Below are positions 34,222-44,711 of a stretch of DNA of 64,000 nucleotides, piece by piece. The DNA is taken from contig NC_092405.1 of NCBI RefSeq assembly GCF_009017415.1, positions 2,666,001 through 2,730,000 on the forward strand, written 5' to 3'. The notes beneath the pieces are model-generated. The model worked only from the letters and a program-made list of their open reading frames with translations, had not been told where the DNA came from and made no database searches. Positions within the stretch are counted from its first letter, which is position 1; every line of letters starts with the position of its first letter. The DNA is from Aspergillus flavus. Taxonomy: Eukaryota > Ascomycota > Eurotiomycetes > Eurotiales > Aspergillaceae. A program made the translations under genes and the position numbers.

Positions 34222-36648
34222 ATGTCGGTGAACCGGACCTCTCGCGCCACGGACGATGATATAAGAATTACCAAGCTTCCCAGTGAACGGGCATATACAT
34301 CGGAACAGCATCCGACTGATCGGCAACTTAAACGTCTCAAGGAAGACGTTCTTCCTCTTTACCCCTTTCTCTTAACTGTGCCTACCGATGTGCCTTTCCG
34401 CCTTGGGAGTCGCTTCGTCAATAATTGGGCTGTGGGTAATGACGGTCCATTTGCACCAGAAGAGCACCAACTTCAGTATATGACCTTCTTAACACATCAC
34501 GAAGGGGACTCGTTACTGGTGGCCGTTGGTGATTGGTCAGACGGGACTGGAAACGTCATGTCCGATCAGCAATCTGGACTCCAGGGTGCGGCGGACACCC
34601 CATGGAGCGGGCCAGTCAAGAAAAAGATCAGTTTGAACGACTATAAGAACAAAAGAAAGACAGGCGCTTCACCTTCTCCCGTTGGCCAGGAAGCTTCTAG
34701 CCACCATCTCACAATGGACTATGTAATTGATGACAGTCAAGGAGCTCCCAAAGTCAGCCCTGCTGGGAAGCAGAATTCCTCTGATAAAATTGCGGCTTCG
34801 CGCGTTTCTATTCGGGCTGGTTATGAAGCTCTGGAACGCAAGCGGCCCGCTGAATCTGAGTTGGAGAACTCCAGGCTCCAGGAAAGGAAGGGTGCCGAAA
34901 TGGGATTCTTAAAGAAACCGAAACTCTCTACCGAAGCAGAAGCAGAGCTCAATAAGTCTGGGCGCTCAAAAGCTAATGGCCTTCCAACTCTCTTGTCACC
35001 TACCCTTCCGCCAACTTCAAGCAGCCCTAAACTGCCCAGACTCTTATCACCCACCCTCCCACCAAACATAGAGAAAGAGCTCGCTACACTTGGCGAGGAG
35101 ACGCTTGTCCCAGATCTTTCGCGGACGAAAAACGCTCCCAATGGTGATGTGTTGAGGGCCAAGAGTCAGAAAACAAAGTCTTCTGATATCGGCACATCAT
35201 GTATAGATTCGACCCCCGTGATTGGCCGTCAGAGCTTGCGAAGCAAATACCCAAATTCAGTCGCTGATAAGCGTCCATCTACTACTCAAGGCTCTGTGGC
35301 TCCTTCCTTTAGCGAAACTCCTACCTCCAGCTTACGGTATCAAACAGATGACAAGCCCAGCAGCCATGAAAAACCAGCCAAACCGCAATTACTGATGAAG
35401 CTCAAGTACGGCAGAGCGAATAGAAAGCGTGTTGAAGCTCTCCTCAAATTTTCAGGGAAAAGGAAAATGGCGCCTCCAGGCTCACCTGCGAAGAATATAG
35501 CCGATTCTGATTCCACCCTGATCAAGAAGCCTAACGAAATTATTACAAAGGCCACGGCATCAGACAACTTAAACCCTAGAATATACCGGTCTGAGGGGAA
35601 AGCAAAGCATGTTCCGAGCAGCCAAGCACCTAGGAATGCGGGCTCTGATAAACCTCAAACCCCAGTGTCTTCCACCCCTACCGCTGTAACACACAACCAG
35701 GAGAAAACAAAACAGACATCGGTTACGCCTGTTAAAGATCTTAAAGACTTGACTTGTCGTTCGGAGAATATTGGAAACAATGGTAGAACGTTCTCTCAGC
35801 CAACAATCAGATATCCACCAGGCGATTCGGCCACTGGTGTAAAACAATCACTGTCACAGGTAAACCCTCAGTCAAGCGCGTCACGCAATGGTGAGCGCCG
35901 AGCTTGGAAGGATGAATATCAGAAGTACGGGAATTTAGGGCGAGAACTAAAACATGCCGCTGAAAGACATACCGCCAGAGATTTCGTGGCTGATGTTGAC
36001 GAGAAGCTTGCCGCTGCTACTGCTATTGAAGCTATTCTCTGTTTTATTCTAGCCTTTGTTGCTGACGACCAATCCAAAACTTTGTCTCGTCAGGTTAGCG
36101 ACTCATCATCTTGGCTATCTATACTCGCTTATTGGCGTGTGGTCAAAAAGAATAGCGCCCCTTTCCCACAGCTTCATAGCCTTTGTTTGATTCTTGGCGC
36201 TACATCCTATGATGCTATTCATGCTCTTGATCTGGAGCGGTTTGCGGTCACTCCTTTGCCGGGGGGAAATACCTCTGTGCCGACACCCGGTAGTGATGGA
36301 AATACTGCGGTATCTGATGAAAGCAAAAGAAATCGAAGGGAGATCCTAGAGCTAAAGAATCGACTGCCTGAATCCTACAAGGAATCCCAGAGGCTATGGC
36401 TTGAAGGCTCACAAGGACTTTCAGAAGACATTCTTGTTCATGAATTTCCCGACACTTGGTCCAGGCGGTCTAGAAACTTTTCAGAACAAGGGAAGCAACG
36501 GCTCAAACCTGGTGACTATTCTGGTGAGTTTTTCCTACCTTTAGGAAGAATGACCACACCAGTAGAGATTGTCCGATTTGGTTACTCAATACTAAGAGAG
36601 TGGTGCAAAAAGGAAGGTGTGGAATGGAACGGCCGGCTTTGTTTATAG
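34222..36648 (+). CDS. Ebp1-like (Ell-binding) nuclear protein
   Basis: A single exon of 808 residues. The N-terminal 120 residues look folded (DVLPLYPFLLTVPTDVPFRL). Next is PVKKKISLNDYKNKRKTG, a short motif I associate with fungal Ell-binding protein. A long disordered middle is rich in S, P and K, with two copies of a LLSPTLPP unit at about 256-276. The C-terminal 250 residues are helical (DEKLAAATAIEAILCFILAF) and may match the homology domain of AF4/FMR2 proteins. If correct, it works with ELL and Eaf in RNA polymerase II elongation. The assignment rests on memory of these motifs, so it is tentative. Confidence 0.55.
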   Translation: MSVNRTSRATDDDIRITKLPSERAYTSEQHPTDRQLKRLKEDVLPLYPFLLTVPTDVPFRLGSRFVNNWAVGNDGPFAPEEHQLQYMTFLTHHEGDSLLVAVGDWSDGTGNVMSDQQSGLQGAADTPWSGPVKKKISLNDYKNKRKTGASPSPVGQEASSHHLTMDYVIDDSQGAPKVSPAGKQNSSDKIAASRVSIRAGYEALERKRPAESELENSRLQERKGAEMGFLKKPKLSTEAEAELNKSGRSKANGLPTLLSPTLPPTSSSPKLPRLLSPTLPPNIEKELATLGEETLVPDLSRTKNAPNGDVLRAKSQKTKSSDIGTSCIDSTPVIGRQSLRSKYPNSVADKRPSTTQGSVAPSFSETPTSSLRYQTDDKPSSHEKPAKPQLLMKLKYGRANRKRVEALLKFSGKRKMAPPGSPAKNIADSDSTLIKKPNEIITKATASDNLNPRIYRSEGKAKHVPSSQAPRNAGSDKPQTPVSSTPTAVTHNQEKTKQTSVTPVKDLKDLTCRSENIGNNGRTFSQPTIRYPPGDSATGVKQSLSQVNPQSSASRNGERRAWKDEYQKYGNLGRELKHAAERHTARDFVADVDEKLAAATAIEAILCFILAFVADDQSKTLSRQVSDSSSWLSILAYWRVVKKNSAPFPQLHSLCLILGATSYDAIHALDLERFAVTPLPGGNTSVPTPGSDGNTAVSDESKRNRREILELKNRLPESYKESQRLWLEGSQGLSEDILVHEFPDTWSRRSRNFSEQGKQRLKPGDYSGEFFLPLGRMTTPVEIVRFGYSILREWCKKEGVEWNGRLCL

Positions 36649-37480
36649 ATTTCCACCTTCCCATTGCTCATTTTCTCTGTACATTTCTAATTTCCATCTT
36701 TATTCTTATCTATCATTTGATCTGTTTTCTTCCAGCGGTCTGTGTTGGCGTCATTGGATTTGGGGAGGAGGAAGTGGCGTACAGATGTCCCTCTGCCTGT
36801 TATGATAGCACGATACCATGGGTTATATCCGTTTCTCATAGAGGCCATGTATAGTCGTCTGGCTCTGCCGTCCATAAAATAGTATTGATTCTATCGGTCA
36901 TGATCATTGTTTTCAGTAGTACTACTGGGTATTTTCAAGGGGTTCTCAAGCCATGTACTGTACCCCACTCTACATTAGTATACGAGACGAGCAATGCTCG
37001 TTAACTAAATTGTTTATTTAGATCATCCATAACCTCCACTGCCATGTATATATGATACATTATGCAGCAAATAATCTAGCATCTATATACAAATCGTCGC
37101 TGTTCCGTGTATCTGCTGTAATACCGATGAGTTGCTAGTGAATATGCAGGCTATAGCGAAATACTATAAAACTCATCGAAATCTAGATTCAAGATGCACT
37201 AATCTGCATCTCTCTCTCTCACTCTCTCTCTCTTCCTAGAAACTCCCATCCTAATATATCCAAATTGATGCTCTTCTTCGATAAGCATTGCGATTGATGA
37301 ACCCGAAACGCTAAAACCTTTAGGTGAACCGGAATCATGACTTTCCCAGGCTCAAACAACCTATAGCCGTATGAAAAGACAAAGGAGGCCGGGGGGATGA
37401 CAAGGATGCGCTGAGGGTTAAGGACGGTGCCCACCTCGCATTGTGACAATGCTATGTAATGAGTATAACCGTTCAGACAA
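36649..37480. other. Convergent gap with a (TC)n run
   Basis: 830 bp of 3' flank between the Ebp1-like and choline-transporter-like genes. A broken TC dinucleotide run lies at about 37207-37237. No gene seen. Confidence 0.6.
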
Positions 37481-39793
37481 TCAAGGTGCTTCTCGATGAC
37501 GCGCAAAGCTCGAGTCTAAACTTGGCCCCTCACCAAAGAGCCAGCCAGCTTCCCGACAATACCTAGCCTCTCTACCATATGCGCCAACCTCGCTGCTCCA
37601 ACAGATGACGGAGGCATCTACAATATCGGCTATTACACTCTCTATTGCTCCCAGCACACTCCAGCCGATCGTTCCCGCAATGAGCCCGACCACATAAGCA
37701 TATACGCTGCCTCTAATAACACCACTACCGCTCGACACACCTAGGTCACGAGCAGTAGTCACCCAACCCCCAAACCCAAGAGCCAGGGACATCATGAGTC
37801 GGGCAGCGTGAAGGATCAGTTTTGAAAGCCGATATGGGATAAGAGGCGTCAAGCTTTCGTGAGATCGTGAATAGGACCGAGGATGAAGCGAGGAATTAAT
37901 CATCGTAGGCGAAAGAGTCGTCATCCGGGCAAGACTTCGAGCAGATACCACCAGCGGCTGTGAATGTATTGAAGCATAAGTGAGTGCAAGAGGATCTGTG
38001 AGTGTTGTGACTGGAGTGGGCAGAACGGAGTAGGCGAACAAGCTTAAGACAGAGGTTGCACGACTCGGGAGTAAGAGAAGAGGAAGTCGAACAAGGAGTG
38101 CACATAATCTGGATAAACAAATCGTGCCAAATAAAGCCGTGAGTGAGTGACTAATTGCTGCCCAAACGATCTGCCTTGATGTCGGGGCAGGGGATGTGAG
38201 TCGGTGGAAGTACCACTGGCTCACTGTAGCAGCTGTTACTGCACGCTGAATGCCAGCGATAACTCCCAGTGACCAGACATAAACAAGAATGAAATAGACC
38301 CCGAGCCACCAACTACTGAAACTGATGATGAAGCGACCCGGCCCCGCTATGGTTCCCCCTAGGAATACCCGCGTGAACATAAGTATCCACAACCATGTCC
38401 ATGAAACGATGAAGGCGAGAATACCAAGTCCAAGGATCAGGAGTTCTGGATTTGTGGCGAGGATCCGACAAGCAAACTCGAGAATTCTGATCGCTTTGCC
38501 TATAGCATGACGGCCCCGGATTACATTGTATATCCACACGCTAGCTATAATGAATGGGGCAATGGATCCCCATCTCATTACCTTATCCTGTATGCTTGTT
38601 CCATGCCAGGCGCCTTTGAAGCTTGAAACAAATGGATAAAGAGAGAAGGAATATAAGATCACGGGAACAGCGAATATGATCACGTATACCAGTTGACGTA
38701 TGTAGGACCGCAGTAGTGCAAGCCAAAGCAGTGAGACAAAAACCGAGGCAACAGTATAGAATCCAAGCAGATAAAATGAGGCGTGAATAGTCAAGTATAT
38801 CGTGTCGCCCCATGTCGATTTATCCTCTGAAGGAGTGGAAGTGTGGAGGTAGACGAGGAAAGAAGTGGCGAAAAGACAAGCGATAGATATTAAAAAGAGT
38901 TGGCCCCAAAAGAGATCGTGCACTGGCGATTCGGTTCTTACCGGGGCAAACGAGGCTTGAACACGGTCTGTGGGACTTAGTGACCGGGGGTCATTTATTG
39001 ACGGTTGCCTATCCGCCCCCATTGGCATGAAAAACGAACCTATGCCAAAATTGCCCTTTCGTGATTGAGACTCCCCCCGAAATCGTTGGACGGAGGGAGG
39101 ATTATCATCACCTGTCTCTGAAGAATCGGCTCTATCACCATCCGACGCAGATCGCAGGCTATCTTCGAGGTGAACGTCCACTAGGTTCTCTCTAGCTCTG
39201 ATATTATATTCATCCATAGGTGGTCCATCTTCAACCTCAGCAGCCTCAGGTACGGTCTCCGCAGTTACCTCTTGTTCTCCGTGACAGGACGTTCCAGCAC
39301 GCCAGGAGCTTCTTATGCCTTGCGCCTTGCAGTATCTTCCATATCTGGATGTTCCGTAATCCCCAACACTATTTGAATGGTCATCATCTTCATCGATCTC
39401 CGAAGAAGCTTTCAGATGGCTACTGCCGAAATTTCGCCTTGATTTCTGAAGGGCATAGAAGTCCGCAATCTCACGCTCATGCTCTGCTTCATCATCCTCT
39501 TCGCAAAAATTATCAGTAGCGCTGTAGAAAAGAGGCGCATGCTGGGCCAAGTTTCGCGACCCAAGAGGAAGATTAGAAATTTGAGATGCCGTTGGTTGAT
39601 ATGGGTCAAGGGTTGCTCTTTGCAAAAAGGAACGTGAGGATGGAAAGCGGGAGCTTCCCGGTTGCTGCATCAGCCGTCCATGCCCTTTCTTGCGTGTTTC
39701 GTCAGAGTGAGGAAGTAGTCGTGATTGTGACTGGGCAAGGAAGCGAGAGGCATCTGTGTAATGATGAGCGATGTCGGTCCAGTAAGCGGCCAT
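37481..39793 (-). CDS. Choline-transporter-like membrane protein (CTL/SLC44, Pns1 group)
   Basis: A single exon of 770 residues. The first 280 residues are hydrophilic and presumably cytosolic, with acidic patches (FCEEDDEAEHEREIADF). From about residue 290 there are roughly ten membrane segments, beginning LFLISIACLFATSFLVYL. Between these, FISFSSWWLGVYFILVYVW and AGIQRAVTAATVSQWYFHRL resemble the conserved CTL core. The family transports choline or related compounds in animals; its substrate in fungi is not settled. The divergent neighbour is a Rab GTPase 1.2 kb away. The end of the protein is DSSFARHREAP. Confidence 0.82.
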   Translation of the reverse strand: MAAYWTDIAHHYTDASRFLAQSQSRLLPHSDETRKKGHGRLMQQPGSSRFPSSRSFLQRATLDPYQPTASQISNLPLGSRNLAQHAPLFYSATDNFCEEDDEAEHEREIADFYALQKSRRNFGSSHLKASSEIDEDDDHSNSVGDYGTSRYGRYCKAQGIRSSWRAGTSCHGEQEVTAETVPEAAEVEDGPPMDEYNIRARENLVDVHLEDSLRSASDGDRADSSETGDDNPPSVQRFRGESQSRKGNFGIGSFFMPMGADRQPSINDPRSLSPTDRVQASFAPVRTESPVHDLFWGQLFLISIACLFATSFLVYLHTSTPSEDKSTWGDTIYLTIHASFYLLGFYTVASVFVSLLWLALLRSYIRQLVYVIIFAVPVILYSFSLYPFVSSFKGAWHGTSIQDKVMRWGSIAPFIIASVWIYNVIRGRHAIGKAIRILEFACRILATNPELLILGLGILAFIVSWTWLWILMFTRVFLGGTIAGPGRFIISFSSWWLGVYFILVYVWSLGVIAGIQRAVTAATVSQWYFHRLTSPAPTSRQIVWAAISHSLTALFGTICLSRLCALLVRLPLLLLPSRATSVLSLFAYSVLPTPVTTLTDPLALTYASIHSQPLVVSARSLARMTTLSPTMINSSLHPRSYSRSHESLTPLIPYRLSKLILHAARLMMSLALGFGGWVTTARDLGVSSGSGVIRGSVYAYVVGLIAGTIGWSVLGAIESVIADIVDASVICWSSEVGAYGREARYCREAGWLFGEGPSLDSSFARHREAP

Positions 39794-40953
39794 GGAACTA
39801 GGTGTAGACAGTTATAACACTACATAATACATACATTCTGAGAACATCTCTAACTAGCTCCAGATGGAAGGCCACTTTGCGGTACAAAGCCGTAGCTGCT
39901 CCTCGACGGCCCTGAATGTTGCTCGTTCGAAAGTGCGATATGGAAGCGGTGAGCTCCAATAGATTAAGTGGTAGTTTCAGAGCCAGTGGTACGGGGAGGC
40001 TGGCAAGGAGGGCATCTGGGAGACTATTATATGAGAGTAACTCGCTCAGAGAATGTACGGTGAATCAGAAGGGAGAAATAAGGGCATCTGTAAGGCGTAA
40101 AGTGAACCAGTAGTGAAGAAGGTGCAAGCGTCATAAGGCAAGGTCATGGTGATAGATGACTCAGCTTTCGGAAGTGTCTCCACTTAAGGAACCTAACCTA
40201 ACGCCCTAACGCTGTGGTTCCGGAAAGAACCTTTTAACTAACCGTAAATCTATTACTACGTATCTGGCATCCGTAGATAGCACTAGATACACTATGTACT
40301 CCAGATACCCCATTCACGGATCTACTATGTACTAGTCTACTAAGTATAAAAATGAGGACCCACAAAGGTAATCCACAGTGCTTGGCAGATCATATATCTT
40401 TTCATCTCGAAAACCTCTGCTGGCGACCCATTTACTAATTATCACATGGTGAGGTTATGGATCCTAACAAGGTATCGTAGCATGGCAGCCCATTGTTTTC
40501 GGATGATATTGTATGCAATTGAACAGTTTTTGGAGGAGAAGAAAGGAACACACTATCAGGTTAATTAGTCCGGGTTATGATCAAATATCGGGTGTTATGC
40601 ATTAGATAAGCAAGAGTTGGCAGTCAATTGGCTTGGCATAAAGGTCGGTAAAGGGTGCTGTGTCTGTCTTATCACGTGCGCGGAAGGCCGCCCCACAGGA
40701 AAGCTCTGAAAAGCCCGCCTCCGCCTGTGTGTCAAAGCCCGCCTTAGGCAATTCTCATATGACCCATATAGCGGGACTAGGACGATTTTGTTTGTAGTCT
40801 CTATTGCCATATAAGCGGCTTACTTGCTCTAAACCCTGTCTCGGGTAGTTTTGCGGCGACGGTTTTCGGAGCATGAGTCTCTCAAACACCTGAGCTAGTG
40901 GATATTAGTTAATTAGGAATCACCTACCTTCAAACCTAGAGTCCGCTGTATCC
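39794..40953. promoter_or_regulatory. Divergent promoter, CTL protein and Rab4-like gene
   Basis: 1160 bp without a convincing gene. The 10-mer ACTATGTACT occurs at 40291 and again at 40324. Confidence 0.5.
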
Positions 40954-41847
40954 ATGTCACAGCCATGGGATTACATCGCTAAGCTAGTTTGTATTGGTGA
41001 CTCTGGAACTGGAAAGTCTAGCGTGAGTGTCTGATCTCTCTTTGAATGCCGTAGCTCAAGCATGCTGACCCTTGCTTAGTTGACTATTCGGCTTTGCGAA
41101 GGACGCTTTTCATCTTCCCACGATGTGACTATTGGTGTGGAGTTTGGATCGCGTATTGTTCCAGTTGGACCACCTGCTTCACAGGCCCTAAATTTAGAAT
41201 CAAACACCAACTCTCACAACCGTCCGTTTTCGTCGCCAGTAACTTCAGATACCTCAGAGGAGCCCATCGTCTCCGGTTTACCTAACCCTCCACGAAAAAT
41301 GGCTGAGTCTCAGAAAAAGATGAAGTTATCACTATGGGATACAGCAGGGCAGGAAACGTACAAATCCATCACACGGTCTTATTTTCGAGGTGCCTCTGGT
41401 GCTTTGCTTGTGTTCGATATAACAAGACCATCTACGTTTACTTCATGCACACAGTGGTTGCACGATTTGCGGCAAATTGCGGAAGAAGGAATTGTAGTTA
41501 TTCTTGTCGGTAACAAAAGCGATCTGACCGGTAATGAGCCGGAACGGAGTGAGAGGCATGTTACGAGGCGAGAGGCAGAGGAGTGGTGCCGCATGAACAA
41601 CGTCGTACGCTACGTTGAGACCAGTGCAAAGTCTGGTGACGGCGTCGAGCGTGCGTTTCTTGAGGTTGCCGAGAGAATTTATCGAAATATCGAGGCGGGC
41701 AGGTACGATTTGAATGACCGTCGAAGCGGAGTGAAGGGCTTCGGCGCTACCGGTGGGGGTGGCACTAGTGTGCCGACAACTGTTACTCTAGGCTTGAACG
41801 ATGCGATGCGCAGGGGTGGAAATGGATGGGCTGGAAACTGTTGTTAG
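40954..41847 (+). CDS. Rab4-like small GTPase with an interswitch insertion
   Basis: Two exons, 40954-41022 and 41080-41847, giving 278 residues. The P loop GDSGTGKSS is at 15-23, and the splice lies right after it. The switch I threonine is T40 in TIGVEFGSRIV, followed by DTAGQE at 110-115, NKSD at 168-171 and ETSAKSG. The C terminus ends NCC, a double-cysteine prenylation site. TIGVEFGSRIV and SYFRGASGALLVFDITR point to the Rab2/4/14 branch, which acts in endosome recycling. Residues 51-103, between the second and third strands, are about 45 residues longer than in ordinary Rabs and rich in S, P and N. Retention of an in-frame intron there is the alternative. Confidence 0.88.
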
Positions 41848-42231
41848 ATGACGTCCACAATTGCGATAAACCTGATTGTGCAATGGTACCTGAGAGCAGC
41901 GACAAGTCCACTAGGTTACTCCTCTTAGACACGGCCGTCAATGCTTGAACTAGGCTTTAGGGGAGTTTGAAATACTGAAACTACCAATAAAGATCAAAAG
42001 TCCTTCTGGATTTGACGGGGTAAACAAGACTTCATTGACATCGCCGGCATAGCCGATGGGATACTACACAGACTATAGTGACGGTGATTCAAAATAGCAA
42101 CACAATGGAAGCATGGGGGGTTGGAGACAACGGGAAGGCGATAATAAAACAGCAAAGTGAGACAAAGAACCTTATAGGGAGACAAAGAGGAAAGAAAAGT
42201 AGAGAGGGAATGACAGAAGCGGCGAGGTGTT
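41848..42231. other. Convergent gap between Rab4-like and PMT2 genes
   Basis: 384 bp of 3' flank. I see nothing in it. Confidence 0.6.
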
Positions 42232-44711
42232 TCAATTGGCGATGCGCCAGCCGCTCAGCCAGTCCAAATGACCCCACTGCTGACTCGAACCTTCAATGCC
42301 AAACACAAGCACGCGGAAATGCACGAACATTCCAACTATGATAGCGTAAAGTAAAGAATAGATCACCCAGCGGGATTTAACATCCATCGTTTGCGTGAGC
42401 CAGTCAACGCAAAATCCAAAGGTAAGAATGGCGTAATATAATGCTGGGTAGTAATGATGAACATACGTCACTCTTCCCATAACAATGAAAGGCAGATAAT
42501 GCAGAATCCATCCAATGACTGGGTACAAGCCAGAATAATGGATATGGTTGATATCTGCCTGGGAAAGCTCATTGTAACCTCGCTGCCAGCGCACGAGATA
42601 CCAAATTACCAAGAGCCCAAAGATGCCAAGGCTAAATGTACTTCCCCAGTAAACGAATGGGTTGCCAAGGAGATAGTATTTAATAGTATTGTCATCCCAA
42701 GAGCACATCCGGAGCCCAACATTAAGTATTGGCCACTGCCAAAATTTCGAGGCGAGATCATCTTGTTTATCTGGGTCAGGAACCAACGCATTGTTGGACG
42801 TCATCATGGCAACATTCAAATGAATAAAGTCTTTCAAGAAAGGCGACTTGTAGGATCCTGGATCACCAGGTGGGACTGTATATTAATAGTCAATATCTTT
42901 TCTCTGCAAATGCATGGGGCTTAAAGATTGAAGCTTACGCCGGTCATTGAAATGAGACTCGACATTCCAATGTGTGTAAACATCGCTCGGTTTGTTCTCC
43001 TTCACGCATGTGGTTTCAATCTGTTTGAAGCCCCACTGGGGGAGATTGACGTTGCCTGCTCGTAAATAACAACCCAGGACAGGATGTCGCAGGCGGAACG
43101 CAGTGGTAAGTGTACGGATTTTACTTCTATCCTTCGATGCAACATCATCAACCACCTCAACCAACCAATGATCTTTATCATCGCCGATAGTGACATTGCC
43201 GTAGCATGAGACTTCGTAGTGTGACTTGGTAATTGGTGCAGAAATAGCATGAGAGTGCAAATTCCGGCCTGTCTGTCCATGAATAAGACGAATGACATCA
43301 CCATCACCTACAAACTTTAGGGGCGCACTCGGATCATACTCTGGCTCGCGGCGGCTGGGATAGATGAACCAGTCGTTGTTGGCGTCCTTGTGGTGATAAC
43401 AGGTAACCTGCTGCTGGGTGGATCCTTCGGGGTACGTCTGGATATGCGAATGGAGAAGTCCGCCGCCGTAGCCCATGTTCTTCAGTGTGACTCTAGAGCC
43501 GAGAGCAATTTCCAGGGGGCTATCTTTCCCGACCTCGGTTCCTCTCAGATTAGCCTGGAAAAGTGAACTCATTTGGGCATCGCCCGGTCCACTATTTTCC
43601 AGAACCAAGAAATGCAGGTAGAACGAAAATACATAAACCAAAACGGGTATAATGATCAGCCCCACCACACGAGCCATGAGATGCTTGGCAAAGACGACCT
43701 GCTAGTAGGCTTAGCAACAGATTCGAAACATGGAATCCTTTCACAACTGACCTCTGATATCTTTAGATCGCCAAATTTGTTCCAAAGATCCTCGATTGTA
43801 TAGAGGCCTACAAGCGCTGTGCAAAAGAAACCCACCCACTTCACACTGCACACACAACCAATGCTTATCCCGGTCAGGAATAGCCAGACAAACCACTCAA
43901 TCGAGAAACTCGCATACTGTAGTCGGTGAAACTTTGCCCAACAAAGGGTAGTGGTGAACGTGAAACAGAGTAGCATGGAATCCAGTAATATAAACCTTGA
44001 GATTGTTGCGTATGAGTTTTCAAGTAGTACCATCAAACTCACGAGCCAGATAGTAGCTCTGCGGAAGCCAAGTTCTCGTGCGGTATAATAAGCGAGTGGC
44101 ACGCACACGACGCCGAACGCAGCGTTAAAGACGCGCATGAAAGTATAGTTGACTTCTTCCGGATATTTTTCACCAGATTTAAATTCGAACGACCCGTTGT
44201 AACCGGCAAGATATCCCGACAAGCCGACAAGCATTTTTCCCAGCGGCGGGTGTACGTCGAAATAGAACTCGCGTTTCAAGTAATGTGATCCGAACTTGCC
44301 AAAGCTAAACCTAGGGTAAGAGACTGGGCCAACACGGTACGATTCATTAGGGGTTATGTTTCTCTTACTGCGCTTCATCCCAAGTCACAATATTCGAGCG
44401 ACCAATTCGGTACATGCGAGTAAAGATAGCCACAGCCGTCAACAGAATGGGCATTATCAGAGGTTCCCAATTATCCAGAATGGAAACTGATGGATTAGCC
44501 TACACATCAGCCCAACTAATGTTAGTTCTTGAGCACTGTATCTTTAGGGCGCTATAACGAGGAGAAAACATACTTTGAGCTGAGGCTTGCGCTTGCTTTC
44601 CTCCGTGCCATCAGGCTTCCTTCTAAGCCCCTCGGTATGCGGGACATTTCGGCGCCGCATATCAGAAGCTAAATTGACCCCGGTACTTGATGCAGAGTCC
44701 ATTTCCGCCAT
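42232..44711 (-). CDS. pmt2: Dolichyl-phosphate-mannose protein O-mannosyltransferase Pmt2
   Basis: Five exons: 44711-44574, 44499-44369, 44304-43752, 43698-42939 and 42875-42232, giving 741 residues; yeast Pmt2 is of similar size. The first loop carries the essential acidic pair in IVTWDEAHFGKFGSHYLK. Membrane segments on both sides enclose a lumenal region with three MIR repeats (VTLKNMGYGGGLLHSH, IRLIHGQTGRNLHSH, FRLRHPVLGCYLRA). LNVAMMTSNNALVPD and the C-terminal segments fit the PMT2 subfamily. The enzyme transfers mannose from dolichol phosphate to Ser/Thr in the ER lumen, normally as a Pmt1-Pmt2 pair. An in-frame ATG 93 bp upstream is a less likely start. Confidence 0.95.
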
